64,000 nt of DNA from Billgrantia bachuensis (GCF_011742165.1 NZ_JAAQTO010000051.1:1-64000), one strand, 5' to 3'; positions 37,095 through 46,202 are shown, numbered from the stretch's first letter. A program made the numbers and translations. The notes: generated by a model from the sequence alone, not told the origin.

Positions 37095-38354
37095 ATGAAC
37101 CACCTGGCCATCGAGCGCGCGCTCGACATCCCGGCCCTCGACGTGGCCGGGATTCGCGCCCAGTTTCCGATCCTCGAACGGCAGGTGCATGGGCGCCCGC
37201 TGATCTACCTGGACAATGCGGCAACCAGCCAGACGCCGCTGGCGGTAATCGATACCTTTCGCGATTACTACAGCCGTTACAACGCCAACATCCATCGCGG
37301 CCTGCATACCCTGGCCGACGAGGCAACGGCGGCCTATGAAGCGACGCGCGAGACGGTACGCGCCTTTCTGGGGGCGGCCGACCGGCGCGAGATCGTCTTT
37401 ACCCGCGGCACCACCGAGGCGATCAACCTGGTGGCCAATAGCTGGGGACGCGCCAATCTGAAGGCGGGCGACGAAGTGCTGGTTTCGCTGCTGGAGCACC
37501 ACTCGAACATCGTGCCTTGGCAGCTGCTGGCCAGCCAGCTCGGTATCGTGGTCAAGGTGATTCCGGTGGACGAACGCGGCGTGCTCGATCTCGACGCCTA
37601 TCGTGCGCTCTTCACCGAGCGCACGAAGCTGGTGGCCGTGAATCACGTTTCCAACGCCTTCGGTACCGTCAACCCCGTGCGCGAGATGGCGACCGTCGCC
37701 CACGAGCGGGGCGCTCTGATCCTGATAGACGGTGCCCAGGCGGCTCCGCACCAGAAGATCGACGTGCGTGAGATAGATGCCGATTTCTATGCCTTTTCGG
37801 GGCACAAGGTCTATGGGCCCACCGGCGCCGGCGTGCTCTACGGCAGGGCCGAGCTGCTCGAGGCAATGCCGCCATGGCAGGGCGGTGGCGAGATGATCAA
37901 GAGCGTCTCGTTCGACGTGCCGACGACCTTCGCCGACGTTCCACACAAGTTCGAGGCGGGCACGCCGGCCGTCGCCGAGGTAATCGCGCTGGGTGTGGCG
38001 CTCGATTGGGTCGCCGACGTAGGAATCGAGCGCATCGGCGCCTGGGAGGCGACACTGCTCCAGCGGGCCACGGACGTCGTATCTCGAATCGACGGGCTAC
38101 GTATCCTGGGCACGGCGCCGAACAAGGCCGGTGTGCTCTCCTTCGTCGTCGACGGCGCGCACTCCCAGGACATTGCGCTTCTGATCGACCAGCTCGGCGT
38201 GGCGATTCGTACCGGCAACCACTGCGCCCAGCCGCTGCTGGCGCACTTCGGCGTGACGGCTACCTGTCGCGCCTCGTTCGCCGTCTACAACACGCTGGAG
38301 GAGGTCGAGGCCTTCGCGGCAGCCCTGGAACGCGTCATCGGAATGGTGCGCTGA
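37095..38354 (+). CDS. sufS: Cysteine desulfurase SufS
   Basis: A 419-residue class II PLP cysteine desulfurase. YLDNAATSQTP, the PLP pocket HHSNIVPWQ, DGAQAAPH, the Schiff-base lysine in FSGHKVYGPTGAG and the active-site Cys in RTGNHCAQPLL are intact. It supplies persulfide sulfur to SufB. The ATG at 37095 has AGGAG 6 bases upstream; a GTG at 37077 overlapping sufD is less likely. The usual sulfur-transfer partner (SufE or SufU) is not encoded in this operon. Confidence 0.95.
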   Translation: MNHLAIERALDIPALDVAGIRAQFPILERQVHGRPLIYLDNAATSQTPLAVIDTFRDYYSRYNANIHRGLHTLADEATAAYEATRETVRAFLGAADRREIVFTRGTTEAINLVANSWGRANLKAGDEVLVSLLEHHSNIVPWQLLASQLGIVVKVIPVDERGVLDLDAYRALFTERTKLVAVNHVSNAFGTVNPVREMATVAHERGALILIDGAQAAPHQKIDVREIDADFYAFSGHKVYGPTGAGVLYGRAELLEAMPPWQGGGEMIKSVSFDVPTTFADVPHKFEAGTPAVAEVIALGVALDWVADVGIERIGAWEATLLQRATDVVSRIDGLRILGTAPNKAGVLSFVVDGAHSQDIALLIDQLGVAIRTGNHCAQPLLAHFGVTATCRASFAVYNTLEEVEAFAAALERVIGMVR

Positions 38355-38355
38355 G

Positions 38356-38928
38356 ATGTCGAGCATCGAACAGATCGCCAGCCTGCAGAAGGGACAAACG
38401 CTGCCGCTGCAGCGTGACGTCGAGGTCATTTCGATCCCTTTCGGCAAAACGGTGACCCTGCCCGAGGACAGCGTGGTCAGCGTGATGCAGGCCAAGGGCA
38501 GTTCGGTCAGCGTTGGCTTCGAAGGGCGGCTCTACCTGGTCGAGGGAAGCAACCTCGATGCCCTGGGGCTGGAGCCGCTGCCACGCCCGACATTGCCCGA
38601 GGATGCCGGCGATGACGAGATCGAAGAGTTTGTCTGGGACCAGTTGCGTACCTGCTTCGATCCCGAAATCCCGGTCAATATCGTCGATCTTGGGCTGGTT
38701 TACGGTTGTCGCATCGAGCGGCTGATCAGCGGGGAGCGTATCGTCACCATCCGCATGACGCTCACTGCGCCGGGTTGCGGCATGGGTGACGTGATTGCCG
38801 CCGATGCGCGCAACAAGATCCTCGGCGCGCCGCAGATCAGCCGCGTGCACACCGAGATCGTCTTCGATCCGCCCTGGAGCCGTGAGATGATGAGTGATGA
38901 GGCGAAACTGGAACTCGGCATGTTCTAG
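38356..38928 (+). CDS. sufT: Fe-S assembly factor SufT (DUF59/MIP18)
   Basis: A 190-residue protein. The N-terminal half is the SufT extension (FGKTVTLPEDSVVSVMQAKG) and the C-terminal half is a DUF59/MIP18 domain (VWDQLRTCFDPEIPVNIVDLGLVYG, then TLTAPGCGMGD with the conserved Cys). SufT aids cluster maturation or transfer in other bacteria. Its start follows the sufS stop by one base, and it is the last gene of the suf operon. Confidence 0.9.
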   Translation: MSSIEQIASLQKGQTLPLQRDVEVISIPFGKTVTLPEDSVVSVMQAKGSSVSVGFEGRLYLVEGSNLDALGLEPLPRPTLPEDAGDDEIEEFVWDQLRTCFDPEIPVNIVDLGLVYGCRIERLISGERIVTIRMTLTAPGCGMGDVIAADARNKILGAPQISRVHTEIVFDPPWSREMMSDEAKLELGMF

Positions 38929-38998
38929 CCGCAAGCCCAAGCTTCTCGCTATCGGTGGCGTGTGCGAGGCTTCGTGATCCCTTGCCCGGTGACGGTGA

Positions 38999-39715
38999 AT
39001 GCAGGCGCTGCTGTGGAAAACCTTCAAGTTGTTGCTGATGATGCTTGGCACCCTGTTGTTGCTGGCGCTGCTGCTATTCGTCGGTGCCAACCTCTGGGTG
39101 CTGGGACAGACGCATTCGCGTATCGAACACGAGCTACCGCTGTGTGGCCCGGAGCGTGTCGGTATCGTGTTCGGCACCTCGCACTGGACGCGCAGCGGCG
39201 TACGCAACCCGCACTTCGACGCGCGTATCAACGCCGCTTCTCGCTTGATCCGGCTGGGCCGAGTCGAGCACCTGTTGCTTTCCGGTGACAACCGCACCCG
39301 CCAGTACAACGAGCCCATCACCATGTGGCGCGATCTGCGCGGCCAATACGTGCGCGATGAGGACATGACCCTCGACTACGCCGGTTTCAGTACCTTCGAT
39401 ACCCTGGTGCGGGCGCGGGAAGTGTTCGGTGTCGAACAGGTGTTGCTGGTTACGCAATCCTGGCACTTGCCGCGCGCGCTGTTCATTGCCGATGCACTGG
39501 GTCTCGAGGCGCGCGGCTGCAGTGCGCCATCGCGTCCGGTGGCGGGGCTGTGGCGGCTGCAGGCGCGGGAGTGGGCGGCGCGGGCGGCAACCGTAGGGGA
39601 TCTCTATCTCTGGGGGCGCGAACCCTATTTCCTGGGACCGCTGGAGCCCTTGCAGATCGTGCCGCCGGCGTGGCGACAACTGCTCGATATAGAGCCGAAA
39701 CCGGAATATCGCTAG
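38999..39715 (+). CDS. sanA: SanA/YdcF-like membrane protein (DUF218)
   Basis: A 238-residue protein with one N-terminal membrane helix (LLLMMLGTLLLLALLLFVGANLW) and a periplasmic-side DUF218 domain: GIVFGTSHWT, ARINAASRLIRLGRVEHLLLSGDN, EDMTLDYAGFSTFDTLVRA, LLVTQSWHLPRALF. The domain pattern matches E. coli SanA, which affects vancomycin sensitivity and the envelope barrier. GGTGA lies 6 bases before the ATG. It lies 70 bp after sufT and may be partly co-transcribed. Confidence 0.85.
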   Translation: MQALLWKTFKLLLMMLGTLLLLALLLFVGANLWVLGQTHSRIEHELPLCGPERVGIVFGTSHWTRSGVRNPHFDARINAASRLIRLGRVEHLLLSGDNRTRQYNEPITMWRDLRGQYVRDEDMTLDYAGFSTFDTLVRAREVFGVEQVLLVTQSWHLPRALFIADALGLEARGCSAPSRPVAGLWRLQAREWAARAATVGDLYLWGREPYFLGPLEPLQIVPPAWRQLLDIEPKPEYR

Positions 39716-39727
39716 CCGGCGTTATCG

Positions 39728-40171
39728 TCAGCGCCGACGTGGTTTCTGCTGCTGGTAGAGTTCGCGAATCAGGGCCCGACAATCCTTCCAGCACTGTTCG
39801 ACGATCGGTTCGAGTGGATTGGGCAGCGGGTGGGTGTAGAGCGTGGCCAGGGCCTGCATCAGCACGCGCTCCTGTTCAAGCAGTTCACCGATGACGACCT
39901 GGCTTTCGTTACCGACGAAACTCTTCAGGCGGCTCCAAAGCCACATGTAATCGTCGCGCTCGACGTCGGCATCCCGCGGAAGCAGCTTGAGGTGCCGCTT
40001 GGCCAGTTCCTGCAGCTTCTGCATCGTCTTGGCGCGGGCTTCATAATGAGGCTTGAGCGTCTCGCGCAGCGAAGGGCGCAGGCGCTCTAGGTTGTCCTGA
40101 AAATAGTCGATGCTGTCAGCCAGCGCTTCCAGTACGCTGTCCATCGCCACTTGGCGATTATCGAGAAACAT
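39728..40171 (-). CDS. Ferritin-like four-helix protein (DUF2383-like)
   Basis: A 147-residue all-helical soluble protein. The spacing of helices and the RAKTMQKLQELAKRHLKLL, YMWLWSRLKSFVGN and VIGELLEQERVLMQALATLY segments resemble the PA2169/DUF2383 four-helix family, which is related to ferritin-like proteins and often stress-induced. I see no complete di-iron motif. GGAGGTGA stands 6 bases before the ATG. The family assignment is tentative. Confidence 0.62.
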   Translation of the reverse strand: MFLDNRQVAMDSVLEALADSIDYFQDNLERLRPSLRETLKPHYEARAKTMQKLQELAKRHLKLLPRDADVERDDYMWLWSRLKSFVGNESQVVIGELLEQERVLMQALATLYTHPLPNPLEPIVEQCWKDCRALIRELYQQQKPRRR

Positions 40172-40281
40172 GAGCGGTCACCTCCTCCGGTGACGCAGAT
40201 TGTGGCGGGGGAAACACTGTTTTGCTAGCCCCCGCGGAGAAATATGTAGTCTTTCTACAAATTCTGGCGCTTTTCTCGCAA

Positions 40282-41196
40282 TTACCCCTTGGGTTTAGGC
40301 GGTGCCTTTACCTTACGCGTCGAGGAGGCATTCTTCTCGATGTGTTCGATGATCAAGCCGGCAATGTCCTTGCCGGTTGCCGTCTCGATTCCCTGTAGCC
40401 CCGGTGAGGAGTTGACCTCCATGATCACGGGGCCGTGGTTGGCACGCAGCAGGTCGACGCCGGCGACCCGGAGTCCCATGGCCTTGGCGGCCCGAATCGC
40501 CGTGGAGCGCTCCTCCGGGGTAATGCGAATCAGGCTGGCCGTGCCGCCGCGATGCAGGTTGGAGCGGAACTCGCCTTCGGCCGCCTGTCGTTTCATCGAG
40601 GCGACCACCTTGTCGCCGATCACGAAGCAGCGGATGTCGGCCCCACGGGCCTCCTTGATGTACTCCTGCACCATGATGTTGGCCTTCATACCCATGAAAG
40701 CCTGAATGACCGATTCTGCGGCCTGGTTGGTTTCGGCCAATACCACGCCGATGCCTTGGGTGCCTTCCAGCAGCTTGATCACCAACGGCGCTCCCTTGAC
40801 CATGGTAATCAAATCGGGAATGTCATCCGGCGAATGGGCGAAGCCGGTGATCGGCAGGCCCAGCCCCTTGCGTGACAGCAGTTGCAGCGAGCGCAGCTTG
40901 TCCCGCGAGCGGGTGATGGCGACCGAGTCGTTGAGCACGTAGGTCCCCATCATCTCGAACTGGCGCAGCACGGCGCAGCCGTAGAAGGTCACCGACGCCC
41001 CGATACGGGGGATCACCGCATCGAAGCGTTCTATCTCTTCCCCCTTGTAGTGGATCGAGGGATGGTGCGCGGCGATGCTCATGTAGCAGCGCAGGGTGTC
41101 GATCACCCGGGCCTTGTGGCCGCGTTGTTCGGCGGCCTCCACCAGGCGTCGCGTGGAGTAGAGATTGCGATTGCGGGACAGCAGCGCGATATGCAT
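40282..41196 (-). CDS. rimK: ATP-grasp glutamate ligase RimK
   Basis: A 304-residue ATP-grasp enzyme matching RimK, which adds glutamate residues to the C-terminus of ribosomal protein S6 and can make poly-glutamate. Motifs: MHIALLSRNRNLYSTRRLVEA-like start, FDAVIPRIGASVTFYG, LVIKLLEGTQGIGVVLAE, FRSNLHRGGTAS and the metal-binding MEVNSSPGLQGIE. The ATG at 41196 has GGAG 6 bases upstream. It follows rimB by 31 bp on the same strand. The basic tail (STRKVKAPPKPKG) is a modest extension. Confidence 0.92.
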   Translation of the reverse strand: MHIALLSRNRNLYSTRRLVEAAEQRGHKARVIDTLRCYMSIAAHHPSIHYKGEEIERFDAVIPRIGASVTFYGCAVLRQFEMMGTYVLNDSVAITRSRDKLRSLQLLSRKGLGLPITGFAHSPDDIPDLITMVKGAPLVIKLLEGTQGIGVVLAETNQAAESVIQAFMGMKANIMVQEYIKEARGADIRCFVIGDKVVASMKRQAAEGEFRSNLHRGGTASLIRITPEERSTAIRAAKAMGLRVAGVDLLRANHGPVIMEVNSSPGLQGIETATGKDIAGLIIEHIEKNASSTRKVKAPPKPKG

Positions 41197-41227
41197 CGTA
41201 GGCTCCGAGGCGGTAGGGCCGGGTAGG

Positions 41228-41665
41228 TCAGGGTTCGCCGTGCAAGAAGGTGACACCGGGCGCGACCAGTAAACGACGCAGCGCGCGGCGGCCGAGCAGC
41301 ATGGGGTGGCGCATGTCGCTGCGGTCGGCCAGGGTCAGTTCCACCATGACCTCCAGCTCGCCCATCTGCATCGGAGTGCGAATCACGTAGCGCCACTCCT
41401 TCTGTCCGTTGGAACTCGTCACACGGCGGCGATCGTGCAGGTGGGTACGGTAGACGTGGGGCGGCGATTCGAGTCCTCCGCTGCGGGTCGTAAAACTGAC
41501 CCAGAGGTGGCCTTCCTCTTCGAAGATCTCGATGTCCTCGGCATGCAGCGACGAGGTATAGGCCCCGGTGTCGATCTTGGCACAGACGGTCATGCCGATG
41601 GTCGGCAGGGTGACCATCTCGAGGCGTCCGATGACGGCTTTGGGAGTATAGGGCAGTTCCTTCAT
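41228..41665 (-). CDS. rimB: RimB-type retropepsin-like protease
   Basis: A 145-residue protein of the "ATP-dependent zinc protease" (DUF785) family, which folds like a retropepsin. The active-site motif is KIDTGAYTSSLHA (D32), with RYVIRTPMQMG and HPMLLGRRALRR later. In Pseudomonas, RimB works with RimK to adjust S6 glutamylation; the pairing here supports that role. rimA is not present beside it. Confidence 0.87.
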   Translation of the reverse strand: MKELPYTPKAVIGRLEMVTLPTIGMTVCAKIDTGAYTSSLHAEDIEIFEEEGHLWVSFTTRSGGLESPPHVYRTHLHDRRRVTSSNGQKEWRYVIRTPMQMGELEVMVELTLADRSDMRHPMLLGRRALRRLLVAPGVTFLHGEP

Positions 41666-41689
41666 TGCGTTATTTCCCGCTATCCATAC

Positions 41690-42718
41690 TCATTGGCCCA
41701 GACCGGCCAGGCGTTGGCCGATGGGAGTGTCTGGCCCGGCTTCGCGCAATGCCATCAGCACCGGCAGGCGCAGGCGGGGGATCAGCGCCAGGTCGCGTGC
41801 GACAGCGGCAAAGTCGGTGTTGGGCTGCTGTGCCAAGCGAGTCAGGAAGCATGGCAGACGTTGACCATCTTCCAGGTGCATCCAGCCGCGCCCGGCTATC
41901 GCCGCCAGCAGGTCGGGGCCACAGGCCGCCGGGTCGGTCAGCAGGTCATCAAACCAGGCACCGGCGATCGCCTCGTCGGCACCGCTCACTGCACGCACGC
42001 AGGCGCACAGCGTTTCCAGGCGGCCCATGACGGCAGCCTGCTCGCCCCGCTCGCGCAGCGCCATGCCGAGGGTATCGGATACGGCGAGATGCTCTAGACA
42101 GTAACACAGCGAATTCAACACTTCGTCCGGCAGGCTGGGGAGCCTTGCGGCCAGTCGGCGGGCGGCCTCTTCGTCCAGGCGCACGGTGAAGTCGGCCAGG
42201 CCCTGGAGCCCGAGGAACTGCCAATCCATCTCTTGTCCACTCAGGTAAGCTTCCACCGGCTCCAGGTGCGGGCTTGCCGGTTTGCCAATGTCGCGTGTGG
42301 CATAGGCATGCAGCATCGCCTGGAAGGATAGCGAAGGGGTAAAGGCGAGTGGGTTGTCGTGCATCAAGTTCTCGATCTCGTCGCCATTCCGAGCCTCGCG
42401 GCCTACGCGATCCACATTTCGCCCCAGGGTGACCAGCAGGCGCTGGAGAAAGGCGTCGCGCATAGGCGGCACCAACTGTCCCTGTTCGTCAAGCGGCAGG
42501 GCTAGGAACCAGATCAGCGGATCGTCGAGATCCCCGATGCGAAAGACGATGCCCAGGCGAGCCTGCCCTTGCCAGGGGAACGGCCAGGCAATGGCGCCCT
42601 CCTCGAAGCGGGAAAGGGCATCCAGGGGGCAGGGTTCGACTCGGCGGCCCATATGGTAGAGGCGGACCTCGGCACCGGTGCGGGCGAAGAAGTCATGAAG
42701 CGTGTGGATCGGCTGCAT
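41690..42718 (-). CDS. DUF3549 family protein
   Basis: A 342-residue soluble protein beginning MQPIHTLHDFFARTGAEVRLY, with a helical repeat-like C-terminal half (LPSLPDEVLNSLCYCLEHLAVSDTLG and similar). The pattern matches the DUF3549 family of gammaproteobacteria; the function is unknown. GGGAG lies 5 bases before the ATG at 42718. It lies 24 bp upstream of rimB in the same direction, so all three genes may form one transcript. Confidence 0.75.
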   Translation of the reverse strand: MQPIHTLHDFFARTGAEVRLYHMGRRVEPCPLDALSRFEEGAIAWPFPWQGQARLGIVFRIGDLDDPLIWFLALPLDEQGQLVPPMRDAFLQRLLVTLGRNVDRVGREARNGDEIENLMHDNPLAFTPSLSFQAMLHAYATRDIGKPASPHLEPVEAYLSGQEMDWQFLGLQGLADFTVRLDEEAARRLAARLPSLPDEVLNSLCYCLEHLAVSDTLGMALRERGEQAAVMGRLETLCACVRAVSGADEAIAGAWFDDLLTDPAACGPDLLAAIAGRGWMHLEDGQRLPCFLTRLAQQPNTDFAAVARDLALIPRLRLPVLMALREAGPDTPIGQRLAGLGQ

Positions 42719-43037
42719 AGGGGCTCCCTTTTGAGCGTGCACTCTACCGTGACGGCTGGGGCGTTGTCAGCCACCCTCCGGCGTGGAAATGCTCAAGGCT
42801 GGTCAAGAAATGACCATGCCTGGCAAAGCCCCGGTTTGTCTGCTACCTCGGCGAGTTTCCAGAGCTTATCCACAGCCTCTTTCAGTGAATCTGTGCATGA
42901 CCTTCCTGGGCGCGTCTACGCTATGGCTGGCATAGAAAATAGCCATGGGGCTAAAAGTGGGCTATTTGAAGCCCATCTGATAAAGTCGAATAACAGCAGT
43001 AAAGTTTATTCCAAATAGATATTAATGGAGGTCGATC
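42719..43037 (+). promoter_or_regulatory. Regulatory region of the amino acid ABC operon with nested dyads
   Basis: No gene is seen in these 319 bases. AAATAGCC (42937-42944) is the inverted repeat of GGCTATTT (42960-42967), and GGGCT (42959-42963) pairs with AGCCC (42970-42974), so two alternative dyads share one arm. AT-rich DNA (42985-43024), including TTCCAAATAGATATTAATGG, follows up to the SD GGAGG. The dyads look like a regulator site or alternative RNA hairpins. Confidence 0.45.
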
Positions 43038-43796
43038 ATGTCATCGCGCATTCTTGTCGCAGCGGTTCTATCCGGTGCTCTCTCCCTCATCGGCAGCGCT
43101 CAGGCACAGGACGATGTGCTCAAGGTCGGCATGTCGGGGAGTTACTTCCCCTTCACCTTCGTCGAGCAGGACACGCTCAAAGGTTTCGAAGTGGATGTCA
43201 TGCGCGCCGTAGGCGAAGAGTTGGGCGTGGAGATACAGTTCGAGACTGCCAACTTCTCCGGTCTGTTCGGCATGCTCGAGTCCGGCCGTATCGATACCAT
43301 CGCCAATCAGATCACCATTACCGAAGAGCGCGAGGCGAAGTACCTCTTCACCGAGCCGTACGTCTATGACGGCGCTCAAGTGGTCGTCAGGGAAGGCAAC
43401 GAGGAGATCGAAGGCGTCGAAGACCTGAAGGGCAAGCGTGTCGCCGTCAACCTCGGCTCGAACTACGAACAGCTGCTGCGCGAGCTGCCCTATGCCGACG
43501 AGATCGATATCCGTACCTACGACAGCAATATCGAGCAAGATACCGCACTGGGCCGAGTCGACGCCTTCGTCATGGACCGTGTGAGCGCCAGCCAGGTGAT
43601 CCAGGAGAAACCGCTGCCGCTGCAGCTGGCCGGCGAACCTTTCTCGAGCATTCGCAATGCCTTGCCTTTCCGCGATACCGAAGCCGATCGCGCGCTACGG
43701 GATCGGGTCGACGAGGCGCTTGCCACCTTGCGTGAAAACGGCACCCTGGCATCCATCTCGGAGCGCTGGTTTGGCACCGACATCACGCGTCCGTGA
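43038..43796 (+). CDS. Amino acid ABC transporter substrate-binding protein (cystine type)
   Basis: A 252-residue family 3 binding protein with a Sec signal (cleavage after AQA, residue 23). The mature start DDVLKVGMSGSYFPFTFVEQDTL, then GFEVDVMRAVGEELGVEIQF and LESGRIDTIANQITITEERE, match TcyJ/FliY-like L-cystine or polar amino acid receptors. It delivers substrate to the membrane complex encoded next. The substrate is inferred from family only. Confidence 0.87.
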   Translation: MSSRILVAAVLSGALSLIGSAQAQDDVLKVGMSGSYFPFTFVEQDTLKGFEVDVMRAVGEELGVEIQFETANFSGLFGMLESGRIDTIANQITITEEREAKYLFTEPYVYDGAQVVVREGNEEIEGVEDLKGKRVAVNLGSNYEQLLRELPYADEIDIRTYDSNIEQDTALGRVDAFVMDRVSASQVIQEKPLPLQLAGEPFSSIRNALPFRDTEADRALRDRVDEALATLRENGTLASISERWFGTDITRP

Positions 43797-43813
43797 TCGG
43801 CTGAGCGCTTGCC

Positions 43814-44488
43814 ATGCGTGTCCTCGATTTCGACTACATGCTGGGGCTGGTACCCATCCTGCTGCGCTATCTGCCGCTGACGCTGCAGATGGCCGCGGCA
43901 GGCATGGCCCTTGCCCTGGTCCTCTCCTGCGGCCTGGCGGTGATCCGGGTGCTGAAGATCCCGGGGCTGAACGCAGCGACGATGCTGTTCATCTCCTTCT
44001 TTCGCGGCACGCCGCTGCTGGTGCAACTGTTCCTGTTCTACTATGGCTTGCCACAACTGCTGGCCTTCCTGACCCAGATCAACGGCATCACCGCCACCAT
44101 CATGGGATTGACGCTGCACTTTTCGGCCTACATGGCGGAGTCGATACGTGCCGCCATCGTCGGGGTCGACCGTAGCCAGACCGAGGCGGCATTGTCGATC
44201 GGCATGACCAGTGGCCAGCTGATGCGCCGCATCGTGCTGCCTCAGGCTACCCGTGTGGCCGTGCCCACGCTGATGAACTATTTCATCGACATGATCAAGG
44301 CTACCTCGCTGGCCTTCACCCTGGGCGTCACGGAACTGATGGGCGCGACACAGAAGGAAGCGGCCGGCAGTTTTCTCTATTTCGAAGCCTTCATCACTGT
44401 GGCGATCATGTACTGGATCATCGTCGAGCTGCTGGCCTGGTTCCAGAAGTGGCTTGAGATGCGACTCAACAGGGCCTACCGCAGATGA
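43814..44488 (+). CDS. Amino acid ABC transporter permease
   Basis: A 224-residue HisM/TcyL-type permease with about five helices and the ATPase-coupling EAA-like loop around EAALSIGMTSGQLMRRIVLPQA. The N-terminal part FFRGTPLLVQLFLFYYGLP is typical of polar amino acid transporters. It lies 17 bp after the binding-protein gene and overlaps the ATPase gene by 4 bp. Confidence 0.9.
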   Translation: MRVLDFDYMLGLVPILLRYLPLTLQMAAAGMALALVLSCGLAVIRVLKIPGLNAATMLFISFFRGTPLLVQLFLFYYGLPQLLAFLTQINGITATIMGLTLHFSAYMAESIRAAIVGVDRSQTEAALSIGMTSGQLMRRIVLPQATRVAVPTLMNYFIDMIKATSLAFTLGVTELMGATQKEAAGSFLYFEAFITVAIMYWIIVELLAWFQKWLEMRLNRAYRR

Positions 44489-45231
44489 TCAAGATCGCCA
44501 ATCTCGTCAAACGCTTCGGCAACGCAACCGTGCTCGATGGTATCGATCTAGAAATCGAGCAGGGGGAGATCATTGTCGTGATCGGCCCGTCGGGAACCGG
44601 CAAGTCGACACTGCTGCGGTGCCTGAATTTCCTCGAGCGCCCGGACGCCGGGCGCTTGGTCATCGGCGACCTGGATGTCGACGTCACCCGGGCAAGCCGG
44701 ACCGAGATCCTGGCAGCGCGGCGCCGCACGGCATTCGTGTTCCAGAACTATGCGCTATTCGCCAACAAGACGGCACTCGAGAACATCGCTGAGGGACTGA
44801 TCGTGGTCAACCGTTGGCCCAAGGCCAAGGCGCATGCCCGAGCCCGGGAGATTCTTCAGCGCATTGGCCTGGCTGACAAGGCGGATGCTTATCCGGCTTC
44901 ACTTTCAGGCGGCCAGCAGCAGCGGGTCGGCATCGGCCGGGCCATGGCCGCCCAGGCCGAAGTGATCCTGTTCGACGAGCCGACCTCCTCACTGGATCCC
45001 GAGTGGGTCGAGGAAGTGCTCGGGTTGATGAAGCAGTTGGCCCGTGAACGACAGACCATGCTGGTGGTAACGCACGAGATGGGCTTCGCCAGGGACGTGG
45101 CGGACCGCGTGGTGTTCATGGAGGGCGGGCGAATCGTCGAGCAAGGTCCCCCCTCGCAACTCTTCAATGCTCCCCAGGATCCACGTACGCGCGATTTCCT
45201 GCGCAAGATCCTGGCCGGTCAGCCCGCCTGA
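44485..45231 (+). CDS. Amino acid ABC transporter ATPase
   Basis: A 248-residue cassette: Walker A GPSGTGKST, Q-loop VFQNYALFANKT, signature LSGGQQQRVGIGRAM, Walker B VILFDEPTSSLDPEWV and switch His in VVTHEMGFARDVADRV. It resembles TcyN/GlnQ-type ATPases. Translation is coupled to the permease by the ATGA overlap. It is the last gene of the three-gene operon. Confidence 0.92.
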   Translation: MIKIANLVKRFGNATVLDGIDLEIEQGEIIVVIGPSGTGKSTLLRCLNFLERPDAGRLVIGDLDVDVTRASRTEILAARRRTAFVFQNYALFANKTALENIAEGLIVVNRWPKAKAHARAREILQRIGLADKADAYPASLSGGQQQRVGIGRAMAAQAEVILFDEPTSSLDPEWVEEVLGLMKQLARERQTMLVVTHEMGFARDVADRVVFMEGGRIVEQGPPSQLFNAPQDPRTRDFLRKILAGQPA

Positions 45232-45313
45232 TAAGCGTGCCCTGCGGCCTGGGGCGGGGTTGGCGGCCGGATGAGTTATGCGATAATGAAGGCATAGCCC
45301 AACAGGAGACTTC

Positions 45314-45646
45314 ATGACCGTTCACGATGAGCTCGACGTAGCGCTGCGCCGTCTCGAGGCCACCATGAAGGCCACCAACATGTGGCGCATGAGTGCACCG
45401 ACGCCCGAGGCATACGAAAGCCAGCAGCCTTTCTGCATCGATACCATGGTATTGCCCCAGTGGCTACGCTTCGTCTTCATCGCTCGCTTGGATGCCCTGA
45501 TCGAGGCTGAAGCCCCGATGCCGGCAAAGTGCGACGTGGCGCCCGTGGTCGAGACCTATCTGGCTCAGCAGGGTACCCGAGCCAACGATCGCCTGTTGCT
45601 GTGCAAGGCCGTCGAGGAGATAGATCGGCTGGTGAGCGATAACTGA
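45314..45646 (+). CDS. yqcC: YqcC family protein
   Basis: A 110-residue helical protein matching the YqcC/DUF446 family: LRRLEATMKATNMWRMSAPTPEAYESQQPFCIDTM, summarised here by the ends ATNMWRM and QPFCIDTM, then LPQWLRFVFIARLDALIEA. In E. coli it is encoded next to truC; the function is unknown. AGGAG precedes the ATG. Confidence 0.82.
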   Translation: MTVHDELDVALRRLEATMKATNMWRMSAPTPEAYESQQPFCIDTMVLPQWLRFVFIARLDALIEAEAPMPAKCDVAPVVETYLAQQGTRANDRLLLCKAVEEIDRLVSDN

Positions 45647-45678
45647 AGCGGCACGACCGCGCATGCAGTGAGACCGTT

Positions 45679-46179
45679 ATGCCGTACTATTTTGCCTATG
45701 GCAGCAACATGAACGTGGCCCGGGTCGAGGCTCGTATCGGTGCTACACGGCGCTGCCTGGCGGGGGCCCTGTACGACCATGCGCTGCGCTTCGACAAGGC
45801 GTCGCGGGTTGCAGGCATTGCCCATGCCAATGTGATTCCGGTAGCGGGAGAAAGGGTCGAAGGTGCGTTGTTCGAGCTGCTCGAGCCTGCCCAGATCGAA
45901 CGAATGGATCCCTTCGAAGGCTACCCGTCGGAGTATGAGCGGCATCGCTTGCCTATCGTGACGCAGGAAGGTCCGATCGAAGCCTGGGTCTACATCGCTG
46001 CGCCCGGCACTACCGCCCAGGCGCTCAAGCCGGCCAGAGAATACCTGGACCACCTGTTGGCAGGGGAGCCCTTTCTCAGTGCCGACTACCATCGTCGGCT
46101 GGCTCGGGTCGAAGCGGTGAATGGTCTGGAGGATCGCATCCTCTCGCTGCTCGGCCTGTCGCGCCACTCCCCGCGCTGA
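45679..46179 (+). CDS. Gamma-glutamylcyclotransferase-like protein
   Basis: A 166-residue protein with the GGCT nucleotide-like loop YGSNM (7-11), then RVEARIGATRRCLAGALYDH and VEGALFELLEPAQIERMDPFEG. The family converts gamma-glutamyl amino acids or peptides to 5-oxoproline plus amine; many members have unproven substrates. Length and fold agree with small AIG2/GGCT proteins. No operon partner is obvious; it lies 32 bp after yqcC. Confidence 0.8.
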   Translation: MPYYFAYGSNMNVARVEARIGATRRCLAGALYDHALRFDKASRVAGIAHANVIPVAGERVEGALFELLEPAQIERMDPFEGYPSEYERHRLPIVTQEGPIEAWVYIAAPGTTAQALKPAREYLDHLLAGEPFLSADYHRRLARVEAVNGLEDRILSLLGLSRHSPR

Positions 46180-46202
46180 GCTTGGGAGCGGATCTGGAGC
46201 GC

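Noticed and set aside
35722..37326. 534-codon minus-strand open frame across sufD and sufS
   Set aside because: It mirrors conserved sufD/sufS codons and has no start context or recognisable domain.
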